Assembly: GCA_902158745.1 (NCBI GenBank)
Contig: CABGHH010000007.1
Location: 1 to 23,214 of the forward strand
Length of the DNA: 23,214 nucleotides
Direction: 5' to 3'
Origin: Candidatus Methanolliviera sp. GoM_asphalt
Lineage (GTDB): Archaea; Halobacteriota; Methanoliparia; Methanoliparales; Methanoliparaceae
Within the stretch, counting starts at the first letter, position 1. The number at the start of each line of letters is the position of its first letter. The translations under genes and the position numbers were made by a program. The notes beneath the pieces are model-generated. The model was not told the origin of the DNA. It ran no database searches and was given only the letters and a program-made list of their open reading frames with translations. This document shows positions 1 to 6,958 of the stretch, one piece after another.

Positions 1-1
1 C

Positions 2-1438
2 ATTGACGAAGCCCATTGTATCTCCGAATGGGGGCATGACTTCAGACCTGAATATCGCAAGTTGAAATTGCTTAAAGAGAATTTTCCTCAAGTTCCTTTA
101 ATTGCACTGACAGCAACCGCTATCCCTAAGGTGCAAGAGGATATCATAACACAGTTAAAGCTACCCAATCCAAAGGTATATAAAGCGAGCTTTAACCGAG
201 AAAACCTATTCTATCAGGTTAAACCAAAAGATAATGCCTATCATCAGTTACTTCAATATTTGGAGCGCCATAAAAAGGATTCAGGGATAATTTATTGCCA
301 CAGCCGTAAATCCGCTGAAAATTTAGCGAATAAACTTCAAGAAGAGGGTTATCGTGCTTTACCTTACCATGCAGGATTGAATTCTAATTTAAGGACTAAA
401 AATCAGGATAAATTTGCTAAAGACGATGTTGAGATAATAGTGGCGACAATAGCCTTTGGGATGGGTATAGATAAGCCGAATATACGTTTTGTAATCCACT
501 ACGATTTACCTAAAAATCTTGAGAGCTATTATCAAGAAACGGGCAGGGCTGGAAGAGATGGGGAAGGAAGTGATTGCATTCTCTTTTTTAGTCATGGTGA
601 TAAGCGGAAAATAGAATATTTCATCGAGCAGAAAGAAGATGAAACAGAAAAGCGAATTGCGTATAGGAAATTGCATGATATGGTTAACTTCTGTGAAGGT
701 AGAACCTGTCGCAGAAAAATTTTATTGAATTATCTCGGTGAAGCATACCACGAAACTAACTGCGGAAATTGCGATAATTGTATAGAGCCGAAAGAAACGG
801 TTGATGGGGCAATTATTGCTCAAAAGATCATATCGTGCGTTTCTCAGGTTAAAGAGAGATTCGGAGTGAATTACATTGCTGATATTTTATGTGGCTCAAA
901 GAGTCAAAAGATAGTTCGCAATCGGCATGATGCTTTAACAAGTTATAGCAGTGGCAAGGAATACTCAAAAAAGCAGTGGCAGACCTTTATCAGGGAACTC
1001 ATTCAACTCGGTTATCTAAAATCAGAAGGGGACAGATACCCAATCGTAAAACTGACTCAGAGGAGTCACGATATTTTGTCCGGTGGGGGGAGGCTTTTAT
1101 TGACCAAGCCGGCAGAAAAAGTTCAGATAACACAAAAATATTTAGATGAGAAATTTGATCACGATTTATTTGAAATTTTAAGGAGTTTGAGGAAGAGACT
1201 TGCTGATGCGGAGGGTATGCCATCGTATATCATCTTTCATGATTCAAGTTTGAAGGCAATGGCAACTTATCTCCCACGAACTCTATCGGATTTTCGGAGG
1301 ATTAACGGCGTTGGCGAAAGAAAGCTGGAGAAATACGGAGAGGTATTTTTAAAGGAAATAGTTGATTATTGTAAGGAACATAATGTTGAGCCAAAACCAA
1401 TCAACGTGTCACAATCGTATCACATATTGGAGAGCTAA
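2..1438 (+). CDS. recQ: RecQ-family ATP-dependent DNA helicase, 5' truncated by window edge
   Basis: A superfamily 2 3'-5' DNA helicase that unwinds forks and recombination intermediates. The reading frame is open from base 2, so the N-terminus with Walker A lies outside the window; 478 residues are visible. The visible part starts at motif II (DEAH, residues 2-5), followed by motif III (LTATA), helicase domain 2 with motif VI (QETGRAGRDG), a zinc-binding region with four Cys (CEGRTC...CGNCDNC), an RQC winged helix and a C-terminal HRDC domain ending near KEIVDYCKEHN. All visible catalytic motifs look intact. RecQ is common in bacteria and patchy in archaea, so acquisition by transfer is plausible but not shown here. 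The stop at 1436-1438 appears premature: downstream DNA still encodes a RecQ C-terminal HTH tail (next entry). The protein may work without that tail. Confidence 0.93.
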   Translation: MDEAHCISEWGHDFRPEYRKLKLLKENFPQVPLIALTATAIPKVQEDIITQLKLPNPKVYKASFNRENLFYQVKPKDNAYHQLLQYLERHKKDSGIIYCHSRKSAENLANKLQEEGYRALPYHAGLNSNLRTKNQDKFAKDDVEIIVATIAFGMGIDKPNIRFVIHYDLPKNLESYYQETGRAGRDGEGSDCILFFSHGDKRKIEYFIEQKEDETEKRIAYRKLHDMVNFCEGRTCRRKILLNYLGEAYHETNCGNCDNCIEPKETVDGAIIAQKIISCVSQVKERFGVNYIADILCGSKSQKIVRNRHDALTSYSSGKEYSKKQWQTFIRELIQLGYLKSEGDRYPIVKLTQRSHDILSGGGRLLLTKPAEKVQITQKYLDEKFDHDLFEILRSLRKRLADAEGMPSYIIFHDSSLKAMATYLPRTLSDFRRINGVGERKLEKYGEVFLKEIVDYCKEHNVEPKPINVSQSYHILES

Positions 1439-1636
1439 TTTTATCGGGCGAAGAAATTTCTATTTATAAATTCGTTGATGTTTATAAGCAAGAGCATATC
1501 ATACGGGCGATTGTCCATTCTGGGTACTGAGAAATTAGCGCCTGTGAAAGAAAAGTTGGGTGATGATTACACTTATGAAGAAATACGCCTGGTAAGAGCT
1601 CATAAAATGAGTAATAGTAACAAACAAGGAGCATAG
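1404..1636 (+). pseudogene. Frameshifted C-terminal HTH (HTH_40-like) tail of RecQ
   Basis: After HRDC, many RecQ proteins carry a helix-turn-helix tail. Here the tail is still readable but in two frames. From about 1412 to 1522 the frame offset from recQ reads VSHIGELILSGEEISIYKF followed by VDVYKQEHIIRAIVHSG. From 1523 the original recQ frame resumes with GTEKLAPVKEKLG and then DDYTYEEIRLVRAHK, ending at TAG 1634-1636. One missing base near 1410 and one extra G in the GGG at 1522-1524 explain both shifts, and together they restore the frame. The first HTH helix also seems to be missing between EPKPI and NVS. This is either recent decay of the tail or two consensus errors in the assembly. 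Confidence 0.75.
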
Positions 1637-1681
1637 ATCCTCTGTTCCCGTCAGGTAAAACCGTAGTCTATGATTGCTATC

Positions 1682-1692
1682 TTTTTCTTTTT
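1682..1692 (+). terminator. T-rich tract downstream of recQ
   Basis: Two T runs (TTTTT C TTTTT) lie about 45 bp after the end of the RecQ tail. Archaeal termination often uses poly-T on the coding strand. No hairpin is visible. Confidence 0.3.
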
Positions 1693-1714
1693 CGCCATTT
1701 TCCCCAATATAATC

Positions 1715-2581
1715 TTAAGAAATCCACTCCTTTACCACATCCGGATGCTCATCTACCCACTTCCTTGCGGCTTCCTTCGGTCTTATGTGCTTCACGTTTA
1801 TCTCGTACATCACCTCTCCCAATTCTTCATCAGTCATATAAAAATTTTTCAGCACCTTTGCGACTTCAGGCATATCCTTCTTTAATCCTTTTCTTGCAAT
1901 CGCGTGGAGCTCTTCACTGCCCCCGTACGCTTTCTTCGGATCTTTCAAGAATTTTAAATCATATTTAAAAAACATCCAATGCGGTTTCCAACCCGTTATA
2001 ACGATCCATTCCTTTCTATTTATCGTCCTATCCAGTTGAGCTGTCATCGCGGGGCCACTCGACTCCATGAGATTCCAGTCTTCCAAATTATAGCCTGGCA
2101 TCGTATCCTCTCGCGTGTGTATCATTATCCCCGATCCTGGTTCAATGCCAACTATCTTTCCGTCAAATTCGCTTCTGTGATCCTTTAATTCTTCTATCGA
2201 CTCTATCGGCACGTATTTTGGCACGACGAGACCGATTCTTGCGCCCTTATAATATGCCCCGAGATCCACTACATCGTCTTTGTATCTCTTCCAATATGGT
2301 GCGTGCGTGTATGGAAGCCATCCACAGACGAAAGCATCTGCATCTCCGTTCGCGACTGCCGTCCACATGACGCCCGCGCTCACCACATCCTCCTTTACCT
2401 CATAACCCATATCTTCCAGAACGGCACTTGCCACAGCAGTTGAAGCCTCTGCATCGGCCCATTGAACATAGGCCAATTTTACTCTTCCTTTCGTCTCTTC
2501 TGATGCATCACTGGTGCAAGCGGCGACTAAAACGGCAGCCAAAACGAGCACCAATGAAAAAATCTTTAAACTTTTTCTCAT
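1715..2581 (-). CDS. opuAC: Glycine betaine/proline betaine ABC transporter, substrate-binding lipoprotein (OpuAC/ProX family)
   Basis: Extracytoplasmic binding component of an osmoprotectant importer, 288 residues, normal for the family. The N-terminus is a lipoprotein signal: basic MRKSLK, a hydrophobic stretch, then lipobox LVAAC with the lipidated Cys at residue 22. The mature part has the family's aromatic ligand-cage landmarks: YVQWADAEAST (Trp41), GWLPYTH (residues 87-93) and GWKPHWMF (near residue 196), the last in the hinge/second lobe. It is the last gene of a three-gene operon, 23 bp after the permease. Known family role: binding quaternary-ammonium compatible solutes. The exact ligand (glycine betaine, proline betaine or choline) cannot be read from the sequence. 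Confidence 0.92.
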   Translation of the reverse strand: MRKSLKIFSLVLVLAAVLVAACTSDASEETKGRVKLAYVQWADAEASTAVASAVLEDMGYEVKEDVVSAGVMWTAVANGDADAFVCGWLPYTHAPYWKRYKDDVVDLGAYYKGARIGLVVPKYVPIESIEELKDHRSEFDGKIVGIEPGSGIMIHTREDTMPGYNLEDWNLMESSGPAMTAQLDRTINRKEWIVITGWKPHWMFFKYDLKFLKDPKKAYGGSEELHAIARKGLKKDMPEVAKVLKNFYMTDEELGEVMYEINVKHIRPKEAARKWVDEHPDVVKEWIS

Positions 2582-2604
2582 ATCATACCCCCTTATTTAA
2601 TTTT

Positions 2605-3474
2605 TCAAAACTTCTTTATGACCCTAACGATCAATTTATTTAATGGCGTCTCCCGGTATTCACCCATCCCCCGACTGGTACGATCTAAGACGATCGCGAG
2701 TATCACGATCGCGATCCCTCCTTCAAATCCCATTCCCATATCGAGTCTATTTACCGCCCTCAAGACGACTCCTCCCAATCCTCCTGCTCCTATCATCGAT
2801 GCTATCACGACCATCGATATGCCGAGCATGATGCACTGATTTATGCCCGTCATCAGGCTCGGAAGTGAGAGAGGAAGTTCTACCTTTGTTAAAACTTGTC
2901 TATCCGTCGCTCCAAAGGAACTTGCCATCTCTTTTAAATCTTCAGGAACCTGCGTTATACCGAGATATGTCAATCTGACAGGTGGAGGAGTTGCAAATAT
3001 TACGGTCGCAAATAGTCCGGGAACCTCCCCAATGCCGAATAACATCGCTGCGGGAATCAAATAGACGAAAGAAGGCATCGTCTGCATGAAATCCAAGATA
3101 GGCATTGTGACCCTCTTCACTAAATCATTTCGCGTCATCCAAATTCCGATCGGGATGCTGATGATCAACGCGACGCTCGTCGCAATTAAGACCAATACAA
3201 AAGTTTTTATCAATTCTGGCCATAAATTTAAATCATAGATTAAAAAGAGACCAAAAAAACTTAATATCGCCGTTTCTTTCCTCGTTATGAACCAGATTAT
3301 CAGACACAATAGGACGATGAGAACGATCGGATGAAAAGAGGATAAAAAATTTTCTAACGCGATGATGACACCGCTAAATATCAATGTGATCGCATCGAAA
3401 ACCATTGATAAATGCTCGATCAAGAAATTCACGAATAGATCGGCGGCATATCCGAGTGGAATCTTTGGTATCAT
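2605..3474 (-). CDS. opuAB: Glycine betaine/proline betaine ABC transporter permease (OpuAB/ProW family)
   Basis: Membrane-spanning subunit of the osmoprotectant importer. An N-terminal multi-helix segment is followed by the binding-protein-dependent transport domain. Family landmarks are QTMPSFVYLIPAAMLFGIG, FATPPPVRLTYLGI and the EAA coupling loop (EMASSFGATDRQVLTKVELP), which contacts the ATPase. I chose ATG 3474 (MIPKIPLGY, 289 residues), 11 bp after the ATPase stop. A longer in-frame start at 3552 would overlap the ATPase by 67 bp and add an unlikely charged N-terminus. No strong Shine-Dalgarno sits at normal spacing, so translation may be coupled to the upstream gene. Confidence 0.9.
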   Translation of the reverse strand: MIPKIPLGYAADLFVNFLIEHLSMVFDAITLIFSGVIIALENFLSSFHPIVLIVLLCLIIWFITRKETAILSFFGLFLIYDLNLWPELIKTFVLVLIATSVALIISIPIGIWMTRNDLVKRVTMPILDFMQTMPSFVYLIPAAMLFGIGEVPGLFATVIFATPPPVRLTYLGITQVPEDLKEMASSFGATDRQVLTKVELPLSLPSLMTGINQCIMLGISMVVIASMIGAGGLGGVVLRAVNRLDMGMGFEGGIAIVILAIVLDRTSRGMGEYRETPLNKLIVRVIKKF

Positions 3475-3485
3475 AAAGGTAAAGG

Positions 3486-4673
3486 TTATAACACCCCCCT
3501 CTCCTCGGCCAAGCTCGATATCAGACTTCTCCTCGTAATTACCCCCAAACATTTATAGTCTTCATTGATCACGGCCAAGCACCTCTCAGATTTCCCGATT
3601 ATCGGATAGATATCTTCTATTAACACATTTGAATCTATCGTATCCGCTTCTTTTATGATTCCTCTAACATCCCTCTCCCTTTTTTCAGCCAATTCCAATG
3701 CGTCTTCCATCAGAACGATCCCTTTCAATATTCTATCTCTTCCGACCACGAGGATATAATCCGAATCAGATGCGTTCATCTTTCTCATCGCGGTTCTCGG
3801 TCCTTCTGTCTCTCTCAAAGTTTCTCTTGGTTTTATCGCGATGTTTTCCGCCGTTAGTACCTTCGTCGCATCCACGTTCTGCAGGAATTTGGCGACGTAT
3901 TCATTTGCTGGATTTGAGAGGATATCTTCGGCCGTTCCGATCTGCTCGATCCTTCCGTCTCGCATGATCGCGATTCTATCCCCAAGTCTCAATGCCTCAT
4001 CCAAGTCGTGTGTAACAAAGATGATCGTCTTTTTCATCTCTTCTTGCAGATTTAACAGTTCTTCCTGCATCTCATTCCTTATCAAGGGATCTAACGCGCT
4101 GAATGGCTCATCCATCAATAATATATCGGGATCAATCGCCAATGCCCTCGCTAAGCCGATTCTCTGTTTCATTCCACCACTTAACTCTTTAGGATATCTT
4201 TCTTTCCAATCGATCAATCCGACCATCTTTAAGGATTCTTCCGATCTTTTATGCCTATCATCTCTCGGAATTCCCCTTATCTCCAATCCAAGTGCGACGT
4301 TCTCCAAGACGGTCCTATTTGGGAGAAGGGCAAAGTGTTGAAAGACCATCCCGATCTTTTTGCCTCTAAATCGCCTCAACTCTTTCTCATCCATCTTCTC
4401 GATCCTTCTTCCCTCGATACAGATTGAACCGCTCGTCGGCTCGACCAATCTATTTATACAGCGAATCAAAGTTGATTTTCCCGATCCAGAAAGCCCCATT
4501 AGAACGAATAGTTCACCTTCATCCACATCAAAACTGACTCCAGCAATACCGACCGTTTGATCGGTCTTTTTTAGAATTTCACCCTTCGAATAGCCATCTT
4601 TTAACAATTTTAACGCTTTTTTCGGATTGCCTCCAAAGATCTTTACCAATTTTTCAACTATGATCTTTGCCAT
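3486..4673 (-). CDS. opuAA: Glycine betaine/proline betaine ABC transporter ATPase with C-terminal CBS pair (OpuAA/ProV family)
   Basis: Cytoplasmic ATPase that powers osmoprotectant uptake; 395 residues, standard for ProV/OpuAA. Walker A GLSGSGKST (60-68), Q-loop FQHFALLP, signature LSGGMKQR (164-171), Walker B ILLMDEP (184-190) with the catalytic Glu, and the H-loop His at 222 are all present. The C-terminal third (about 270-395) is a tandem CBS region, which in OpuA homologues senses ionic strength and gates transport. First gene of the operon opuAA-opuAB-opuAC. The upstream minus-strand sequence has an AT-rich TATA-like stretch near 4717-4724, but I would not call a promoter firmly. The operon implies import of compatible solutes under salt stress. 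Confidence 0.94.
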   Translation of the reverse strand: MAKIIVEKLVKIFGGNPKKALKLLKDGYSKGEILKKTDQTVGIAGVSFDVDEGELFVLMGLSGSGKSTLIRCINRLVEPTSGSICIEGRRIEKMDEKELRRFRGKKIGMVFQHFALLPNRTVLENVALGLEIRGIPRDDRHKRSEESLKMVGLIDWKERYPKELSGGMKQRIGLARALAIDPDILLMDEPFSALDPLIRNEMQEELLNLQEEMKKTIIFVTHDLDEALRLGDRIAIMRDGRIEQIGTAEDILSNPANEYVAKFLQNVDATKVLTAENIAIKPRETLRETEGPRTAMRKMNASDSDYILVVGRDRILKGIVLMEDALELAEKRERDVRGIIKEADTIDSNVLIEDIYPIIGKSERCLAVINEDYKCLGVITRRSLISSLAEERGVL

Positions 4674-4913
4674 CTTGGATATCTGTTCATAAAGAGTTCA
4701 TCCATCAAAAGCTTTTCTTAAATTATCTCAAAGTATTCGTTGATAAATCTCATAAAGACAGAGGAATAAGAAAAAAGCCAGCAGAAAAGAGAGAGGAAGA
4801 TTCAAAGAGCTACAAACGAAGCTCGATGGTTTCATTGGTAGATTTTTTCACTCGGAGCTACTATTTTCTCCGAAAATTTTAATAACATCTATTATGGATA
4901 TATTTGTATAACA
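4674..4913. other. Intergenic region without a convincing gene; small inverted repeat
   Basis: Between the betaine transporter operon and the vapBC remnant I see no supported coding sequence. One open frame of about 70 codons here resembles nothing I recognise. A 6-bp inverted repeat (TCGGAG at 4852-4857, CTCCGA at 4868-4873) with a 10-nt loop is followed by AAAATTTT. It could be an operator or a bidirectional terminator, or chance. Confidence 0.35.
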
Positions 4914-5031
4914 GTAATCAGTGTAAGAATCGATGACGCGATCAAGAGGAGGATGAATGAACCGAAAGCACATAAACTGGAGCGGGATAGTTAGAGAGGA
5001 GATTTTCATAGATGACAAAGATAGTAACTGA
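4914..5031 (+). pseudogene. Decayed VapB-type antitoxin
   Basis: The frame from 4914 reads VISVRIDDAIKRRMNE, typical of the N-terminal DNA-binding part of small archaeal VapB antitoxins. The match then continues in the next frame from 4966 as KHINWSGIVREEIF, so there is a single frameshift between about 4958 and 4966. No ATG, GTG or TTG start lies in frame just upstream. The second frame ends with TGA at 5029-5031, overlapping the start of the vapC remnant by 20 bp, the usual vapB-vapC overlap. I read this as a dead antitoxin, by pattern recognition only. Confidence 0.65.
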
Positions 5032-5158
5032 TGCAAACGTAATTGCAAAGTGGTATATCAACGGAGAGATAGAAATCCTGGCGCCGGAGCTTCTACCGTT
5101 CGAGGCCTTGAACGCTTTGAGGTATGCCGATCTCTTTCATATCTCGGAATTTCACTGA
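5012..5158 (+). pseudogene. Truncated VapC-type PIN-domain toxin remnant
   Basis: A 48-codon frame starting MTKIVTDANVIAKWY, the first strand and first metal-binding Asp of a PIN-domain ribonuclease toxin. It continues EIEILAPELLPFEALNALRY, the characteristic helix with the second acidic residue. Intact VapC proteins have roughly 130 residues. Here a helix between YING and EIEIL appears deleted, and everything after LRYADLFHISEF is missing, including the remaining catalytic acids. It follows the vapB remnant with the usual overlap and ends 30 bp before the next gene. It is almost certainly nonfunctional as a nuclease. Confidence 0.75.
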
Positions 5159-5188
5159 TCAAAATAAAGCCACATGACATCGGCTATC

Positions 5189-5899
5189 ATGACAGTGAAT
5201 CTGGCAGGAATCGTTCCGCTCTCCACGGTCGATATGCGAGATAAATCTGTGATCGTAATCTTCTTTAGCGGATGCCCTTTCAGGTGTGTCTATTGCCAGA
5301 ACTATGAATATTTAGAGGCGCAAAACCCGGTAGAACTCAATTTAATAAAATCACACATAGATCGTGCGGCTGAATTCGTCGATGGGGTGGTCTTCACGGG
5401 AGGAGAACCAACGATGCAGAAAGAACCTCTAAAGGAGCTTTTGAAGTATTCCTACGAGAAGGGTTTGATTACTGAGATACAGACGAACGGATGTGATTAC
5501 CCTACCATAAGATATCTCCTCTCTTATTTGGATATAATCTCTATGGATATGAAGGCACCGCTGAATGCGAAGATATATGGAGAGATATGCGGCATAGATG
5601 AAAAATTTGCAGAGAGAACAATAGAGAACATCAGGAGGATTTTGATGATAGAGGAGAAGAAGATAGAGGTTAAGACAACGGTTTATAAGGAATTTGTCGA
5701 TTTCTTGGAGGAGATCAAAGGAGATCTGCCCAAGGATATCGATTGGATCATACAGCGTGGAAACGATGAGAGGGTACCGCCGAGCTTCAATCTGACCCCT
5801 CTATCTGATGATGAAGTGAAAGATATTGCTAAAATATTATCTAAAAATAGAAAGAATATCTGGATCAGGACGAGAGCCGGAGATGAGAAGATATCCTAA
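5189..5899 (+). CDS. Radical SAM protein, anaerobic ribonucleotide reductase-activating (NrdG-like, TIGR02495-type)
   Basis: Radical S-adenosylmethionine enzyme with the 4Fe-4S motif CPFRCVYC (CxxxCxxC, bases about 5273-5296), followed by GGEPT, which contacts SAM. The start MTVNLAGIVPLSTVD resembles the N-terminus of the family annotated as anaerobic ribonucleoside-triphosphate reductase-activating proteins. Homologues in archaea are not always next to the reductase, so the glycyl-radical partner is unproven, and none is in this window. I prefer ATG 5189 (236 residues). A TATA-like AAAATAAAG at about 5160-5168 lies some 25 nt upstream, which suits a leaderless transcript. ATG 5174 in the same frame is the alternative. 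It overlaps the downstream kinase-like gene by 17 bp, so the two are probably co-transcribed. Confidence 0.85.
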   Translation: MTVNLAGIVPLSTVDMRDKSVIVIFFSGCPFRCVYCQNYEYLEAQNPVELNLIKSHIDRAAEFVDGVVFTGGEPTMQKEPLKELLKYSYEKGLITEIQTNGCDYPTIRYLLSYLDIISMDMKAPLNAKIYGEICGIDEKFAERTIENIRRILMIEEKKIEVKTTVYKEFVDFLEEIKGDLPKDIDWIIQRGNDERVPPSFNLTPLSDDEVKDIAKILSKNRKNIWIRTRAGDEKIS

Positions 5900-6431
5900 G
5901 ATCGTTGGGATCACAGGATTACCTGCATCAGGAAAGACGGAGGGATCGAAGATTATAGAAGATATGGGTATTCCAATTATCAGGATGGGAGATGTGGTGA
6001 GGAAAGATGCTCCTCGCACAGAAGAGATCGGAAGATTTGCAGATCTTTTGAGAGAGAAAGAGGGGATGGACGCAATCGCAAAGAGATCTCTGCCGAGAAT
6101 AAAAGAGATCCTCAAAGATCGTGATATTAATATCATCATGATAGAGGGGATAAGGAATTTAGAGGAGGTTAAATTCTTTAAATCTTCTTTCTCAGATAAT
6201 TTTATTCTGATAGCGATAGAGTCTCTCGATAGAATAAGATTCAAGCGGGTTTTGAAGCGGAAAAGAGAGGATATAACGAGAGATTTTGAGAGCTTTAAAC
6301 GTAGAGATACACGAGAGATGAACTGGGGGATAGATAGGGTCATAGAGATGGCGGATATAACGATAAAAAACGACTCCTCGTTGGAGGATTTTAAGAAAAA
6401 AGTGAGAGATGTTGTGGAGATACTCGTTTAG
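5883..6431 (+). CDS. UPF0200-family P-loop protein (dephospho-CoA/adenylate kinase-like)
   Basis: A 182-residue nucleoside-kinase-fold protein. The N-terminus KIVGITGLPASGKT has Walker A at residues 12-19, followed by MGIPIIRMGDVVRKDA, the pattern seen in the archaeal UPF0200 family. A Walker-B-like strand INIIMIEGIRN and a lid-like basic region KRVLKRKREDITRDF follow. The family is related in fold to adenylate and dephospho-CoA kinases, but the substrate is unknown to me. Start at ATG 5883 (MRRYPKIVGIT) is chosen over an upstream in-frame ATG at 5826, because the latter would lie deep inside the radical SAM gene and add non-homologous residues. A GGAG-like motif immediately precedes it. Confidence 0.85.
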   Translation: MRRYPKIVGITGLPASGKTEGSKIIEDMGIPIIRMGDVVRKDAPRTEEIGRFADLLREKEGMDAIAKRSLPRIKEILKDRDINIIMIEGIRNLEEVKFFKSSFSDNFILIAIESLDRIRFKRVLKRKREDITRDFESFKRRDTREMNWGIDRVIEMADITIKNDSSLEDFKKKVRDVVEILV

Positions 6432-6502
6432 TGAAAATGTTGTTTAGATGGAGTTCTTACCATTTGGTTTAAAGATCCGAACTGCATAATGAAGTACGAT
6501 AG

Positions 6503-6510
6503 ATTTAAAC
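6503..6510 (+). promoter_or_regulatory. TATA-like element upstream of tRNA-Val
   Basis: ATTTAAAC lies about 38 bp before the mature tRNA-Val 5' end. An archaeal TATA box here would place transcription start near 6532, giving a leader of about 12 nt to be removed by RNase P. Confidence 0.4.
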
Positions 6511-6543
6511 GTAATGACAAGATATTAATATAGATTAATGATC

Positions 6544-6617
6544 GGGCCCGTGGTCTAGCTGGTCATGACGTTGCCTTTACGAGGCAAAGGTCCCCGGTTC
6601 AAGTCCGGGCGGGCCCA
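6544..6617 (+). tRNA. tRNA-Val (anticodon TAC)
   Basis: Full cloverleaf. The acceptor 5' strand GGGCCCG pairs perfectly with CGGGCCC, with discriminator A. The D arm has GTC/GAC. The anticodon stem TTGCC/GGCAA encloses loop TTTACGA, giving anticodon TAC. The T stem CCCGG/CCGGG encloses TTCAAGT. No CCA is encoded and no intron is seen. The next tRNA starts after one intervening base. Confidence 0.95.
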
Positions 6618-6618
6618 T

Positions 6619-6693
6619 GGGCCCGTAGCTTAGTCTGGATAGGGCACCGGCCTTCTAAGCCGGAGATCGAGGGTTCGAATCCCCCCGGGTCCG
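6619..6693 (+). tRNA. tRNA-Arg (anticodon TCT)
   Basis: Acceptor GGGCCCG pairs with CGGGTCC (one G-T wobble), with discriminator G. The anticodon stem CCGGC/GCCGG encloses CTTCTAA, giving anticodon TCT. The T loop TTCGAAT sits on a stem GAGGG/CCCCC with one A-C mismatch. No CCA is encoded. It is separated from tRNA-Val by a single T (6618), so both must come from one precursor. Confidence 0.95.
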
Positions 6694-6801
6694 TCATTTG
6701 CAGATTTAAGAGCAGAGAGACAAAAAGTTTAAATTTAAGAGATCAAAAATGAATCACAGGTCAAATATCAAAAGACTTCAGATAATGTTATATAAAATAA
6801 A

Positions 6802-6874
6802 GCCCGGGTGGTGTAGTGGCCCATCATGCGGCCCTGTCGAGGCCGCGACTCGGGTTCAAATCCCGACCTGGGCG
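6802..6874 (+). tRNA. tRNA-Asp (anticodon GTC)
   Basis: Acceptor GCCCGGG pairs with CCTGGGC, with discriminator G. The anticodon stem CGGCC/GGCCG encloses CTGTCGA, giving anticodon GTC. The T loop is TTCAAAT on CGGG/CCCG. No CCA is encoded. A TTTAAATTT element near 6728-6736 is the better promoter candidate; the TATATAA directly abutting the gene (about 6790-6796) is too close to act as its TATA box. The 108 bp between tRNA-Arg and tRNA-Asp hold no gene. Confidence 0.95.
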
Positions 6875-6927
6875 TATATCACATAAATAATTGAATATGG
6901 TTCATTTGAGAACCGAAGATCAAAGCG

Positions 6928-6935
6928 TTTAAATA
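6928..6935 (+). promoter_or_regulatory. TATA box of a leaderless gene
   Basis: TTTAAATA preceded by a purine-rich BRE-like CAAAGCG, centred about 28 nt before ATG 6959. This spacing puts transcription start at or next to the start codon, and no ribosome-binding site is present between them. Confidence 0.65.
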
Positions 6936-6958
6936 CCTTTTTTTCTTTTTTTAATAGA

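Noticed and set aside
3841..4341. 166-codon open frame on the plus strand
   Set aside because: It lies wholly opposite the betaine transporter ATPase, which has all ABC motifs. The plus-strand product is Ser-rich shadow sequence with no domain.
4667..4882. 71-codon open frame between the transporter and the vapBC remnant
   Set aside because: No recognisable domain, no ribosome-binding site, and it begins inside the divergent opuAA gene start.
6790..6797. TATATAA as the promoter of tRNA-Asp
   Set aside because: It is only about 10 bp before the mature 5' end, so transcription would start inside the tRNA.
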